Below, piece by piece: positions 27,890 through 28,250 of a DNA stretch of 28,250 bases (its first letter is position 1; every line of letters begins with the position of its first letter). The stretch is taken from positions 1-28,250 of IMG/VR virus record IMGVR_UViG_3300015171_000024. One strand, 5' to 3'. A program made the translations under genes and the position numbers. The DNA is from a virus. The notes under the pieces were generated by a model, which worked only from the letters and a program-made list of their open reading frames with translations, did not search any database and was not told the DNA's origin.

Positions 27890-28250
27890 TCGTTAGCGCT
27901 GCCTTGGTTGTTTTCGTTACGCGGTTGTCATACCGCCCCTCTAGGATTTTCGCGTAGGTGTCTGGTCGCAGAAACCAATCCAGATTCGCTTTCCAGCCCC
28001 GCTCATTCCCTCCTTGGCAGAAAAGAGACGCGTTAACCTTCTCTAACAGGAGTTTGAGCGAGTCCCTGAATTTAGGCTCACGCATCCGAGCGCGGATCGC
28101 CGCTTTGCGCGGTTCGTTCAAGATAACATCCCCGGTGTTGATGGGATTTTTTGAGTAGATGGCGACAAAGGATGCGATAGCATCCTCTGGTTCTCTTACG
28201 TTTCTCTTATGGTTCGGGTGACTCGGTGACACCCCCCCCGGTGACTCGGT
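27807..28250 (-). CDS. Phage replication protein, C-terminal part (5' end outside window)
   Basis: At least 148 codons are open to the window edge, so the start is missing; a GTG at 28232 could be an internal false start. The sequence has a helical region (AAIRARMREPKFRDSLKLLL), then the block FCQGGNERGWKANLDWFLRP and TYAKILEGRYDN. The G.N..GWKA..DWFLRP....KILEG.Y pattern is the conserved C-terminal tail of phage replisome-organiser and DnaD-like initiators, where it marks a primosome or helicase-loader contact. It sits directly upstream of a DnaC-type loader, as expected for a replication pair. The upstream linker is Ser/Pro/Gly-rich near a run of eight C. Confidence 0.8.
   Translation of the reverse strand, partial: TESPGGVSPSHPNHKRNVREPEDAIASFVAIYSKNPINTGDVILNEPRKAAIRARMREPKFRDSLKLLLEKVNASLFCQGGNERGWKANLDWFLRPDTYAKILEGRYDNRVTKTTKAALTNDDYEKDEKANQAARATFGERLRSGVS
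28217..28250. repeat. Short direct repeat with C8 run in replication gene
   Basis: GGTGACTCGGT occurs at 28217-28227 and 28240-28250, separated by a run of eight C (28232-28239). The run may be a slippage-prone tract in the linker of the replication gene, or a sequencing-sensitive site. Confidence 0.7.

Noticed and set aside
1-28250. tRNA, rRNA or integrase/attachment site
   Set aside because: No cloverleaf, rRNA segment, recombinase motif or att-like repeat was seen, so lysogeny cannot be judged from this window.

Overview
The window is about 28 kb of a tailed double-stranded DNA bacteriophage (Caudoviricetes), either a free phage or a prophage. All convincing genes lie on the minus strand, so transcription runs from position 28250 down to 1. 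The long tape-measure gene, tail-tube protein, tail terminator and tail-assembly chaperone indicate a long non-contractile (siphovirus-like) tail; I see no sheath or baseplate gene, but the window ends inside the tape-measure gene. The host cannot be fixed from the sequence. Sec signal peptides, a lipoprotein, and mixed ATG, GTG and TTG starts with Shine-Dalgarno sites suggest a bacterium with a Gram-negative-type envelope. A soil or freshwater lineage such as Verrucomicrobia is only a guess.

Layout in the direction of transcription. (1) 28.25-27.0 kb: end of a replication initiator-like protein, a DnaC-type helicase loader and a small zinc-ribbon protein. (2) 26.9-24.0 kb: a KH-domain protein, a 51-aa protein, and the terminase small and large subunits. 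(3) 24.0-16.3 kb: an accessory block of about 20 small, mostly overlapping genes sitting between the large terminase and the portal. It holds a sigma-region-4-like protein, mosaic proteins built from shared modules, a Lar-like zinc-finger protein, several small zinc-binding or basic proteins, three single-TM proteins, a secreted protein and a papain-like cysteine protease. (4) 16.3-9.5 kb: portal (DUF4055-like), MuF-like minor head protein, two tiny Gly/Lys/Pro-rich proteins, scaffold, a lipoprotein, a structured leader and the major capsid protein. (5) 9.5-7.35 kb: charged proteins, then three predicted structural proteins that each carry a Sec signal peptide. (6) 7.3-1 kb: connector and neck genes, tail terminator, tail tube, tail chaperones with a probable programmed frameshift, and a tape-measure protein of at least 1172 residues that runs off the window.

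The genes are tightly packed. At least 17 junctions are ATGA overlaps and two are TTGA overlaps, so translational coupling is probably general. The most striking non-coding signal is a 28-bp imperfect palindrome present seven times (arms GTTATTCG and CGAATAAC, six-base A/T-rich loop). Six copies lie between genes or over a stop codon, and one is read through inside a gene. With a KH-domain (RNA-binding type) protein and a sigma-like protein in the same genome, these hairpins are good candidates for a phage-specific RNA- or DNA-level control element, though that link is inference.
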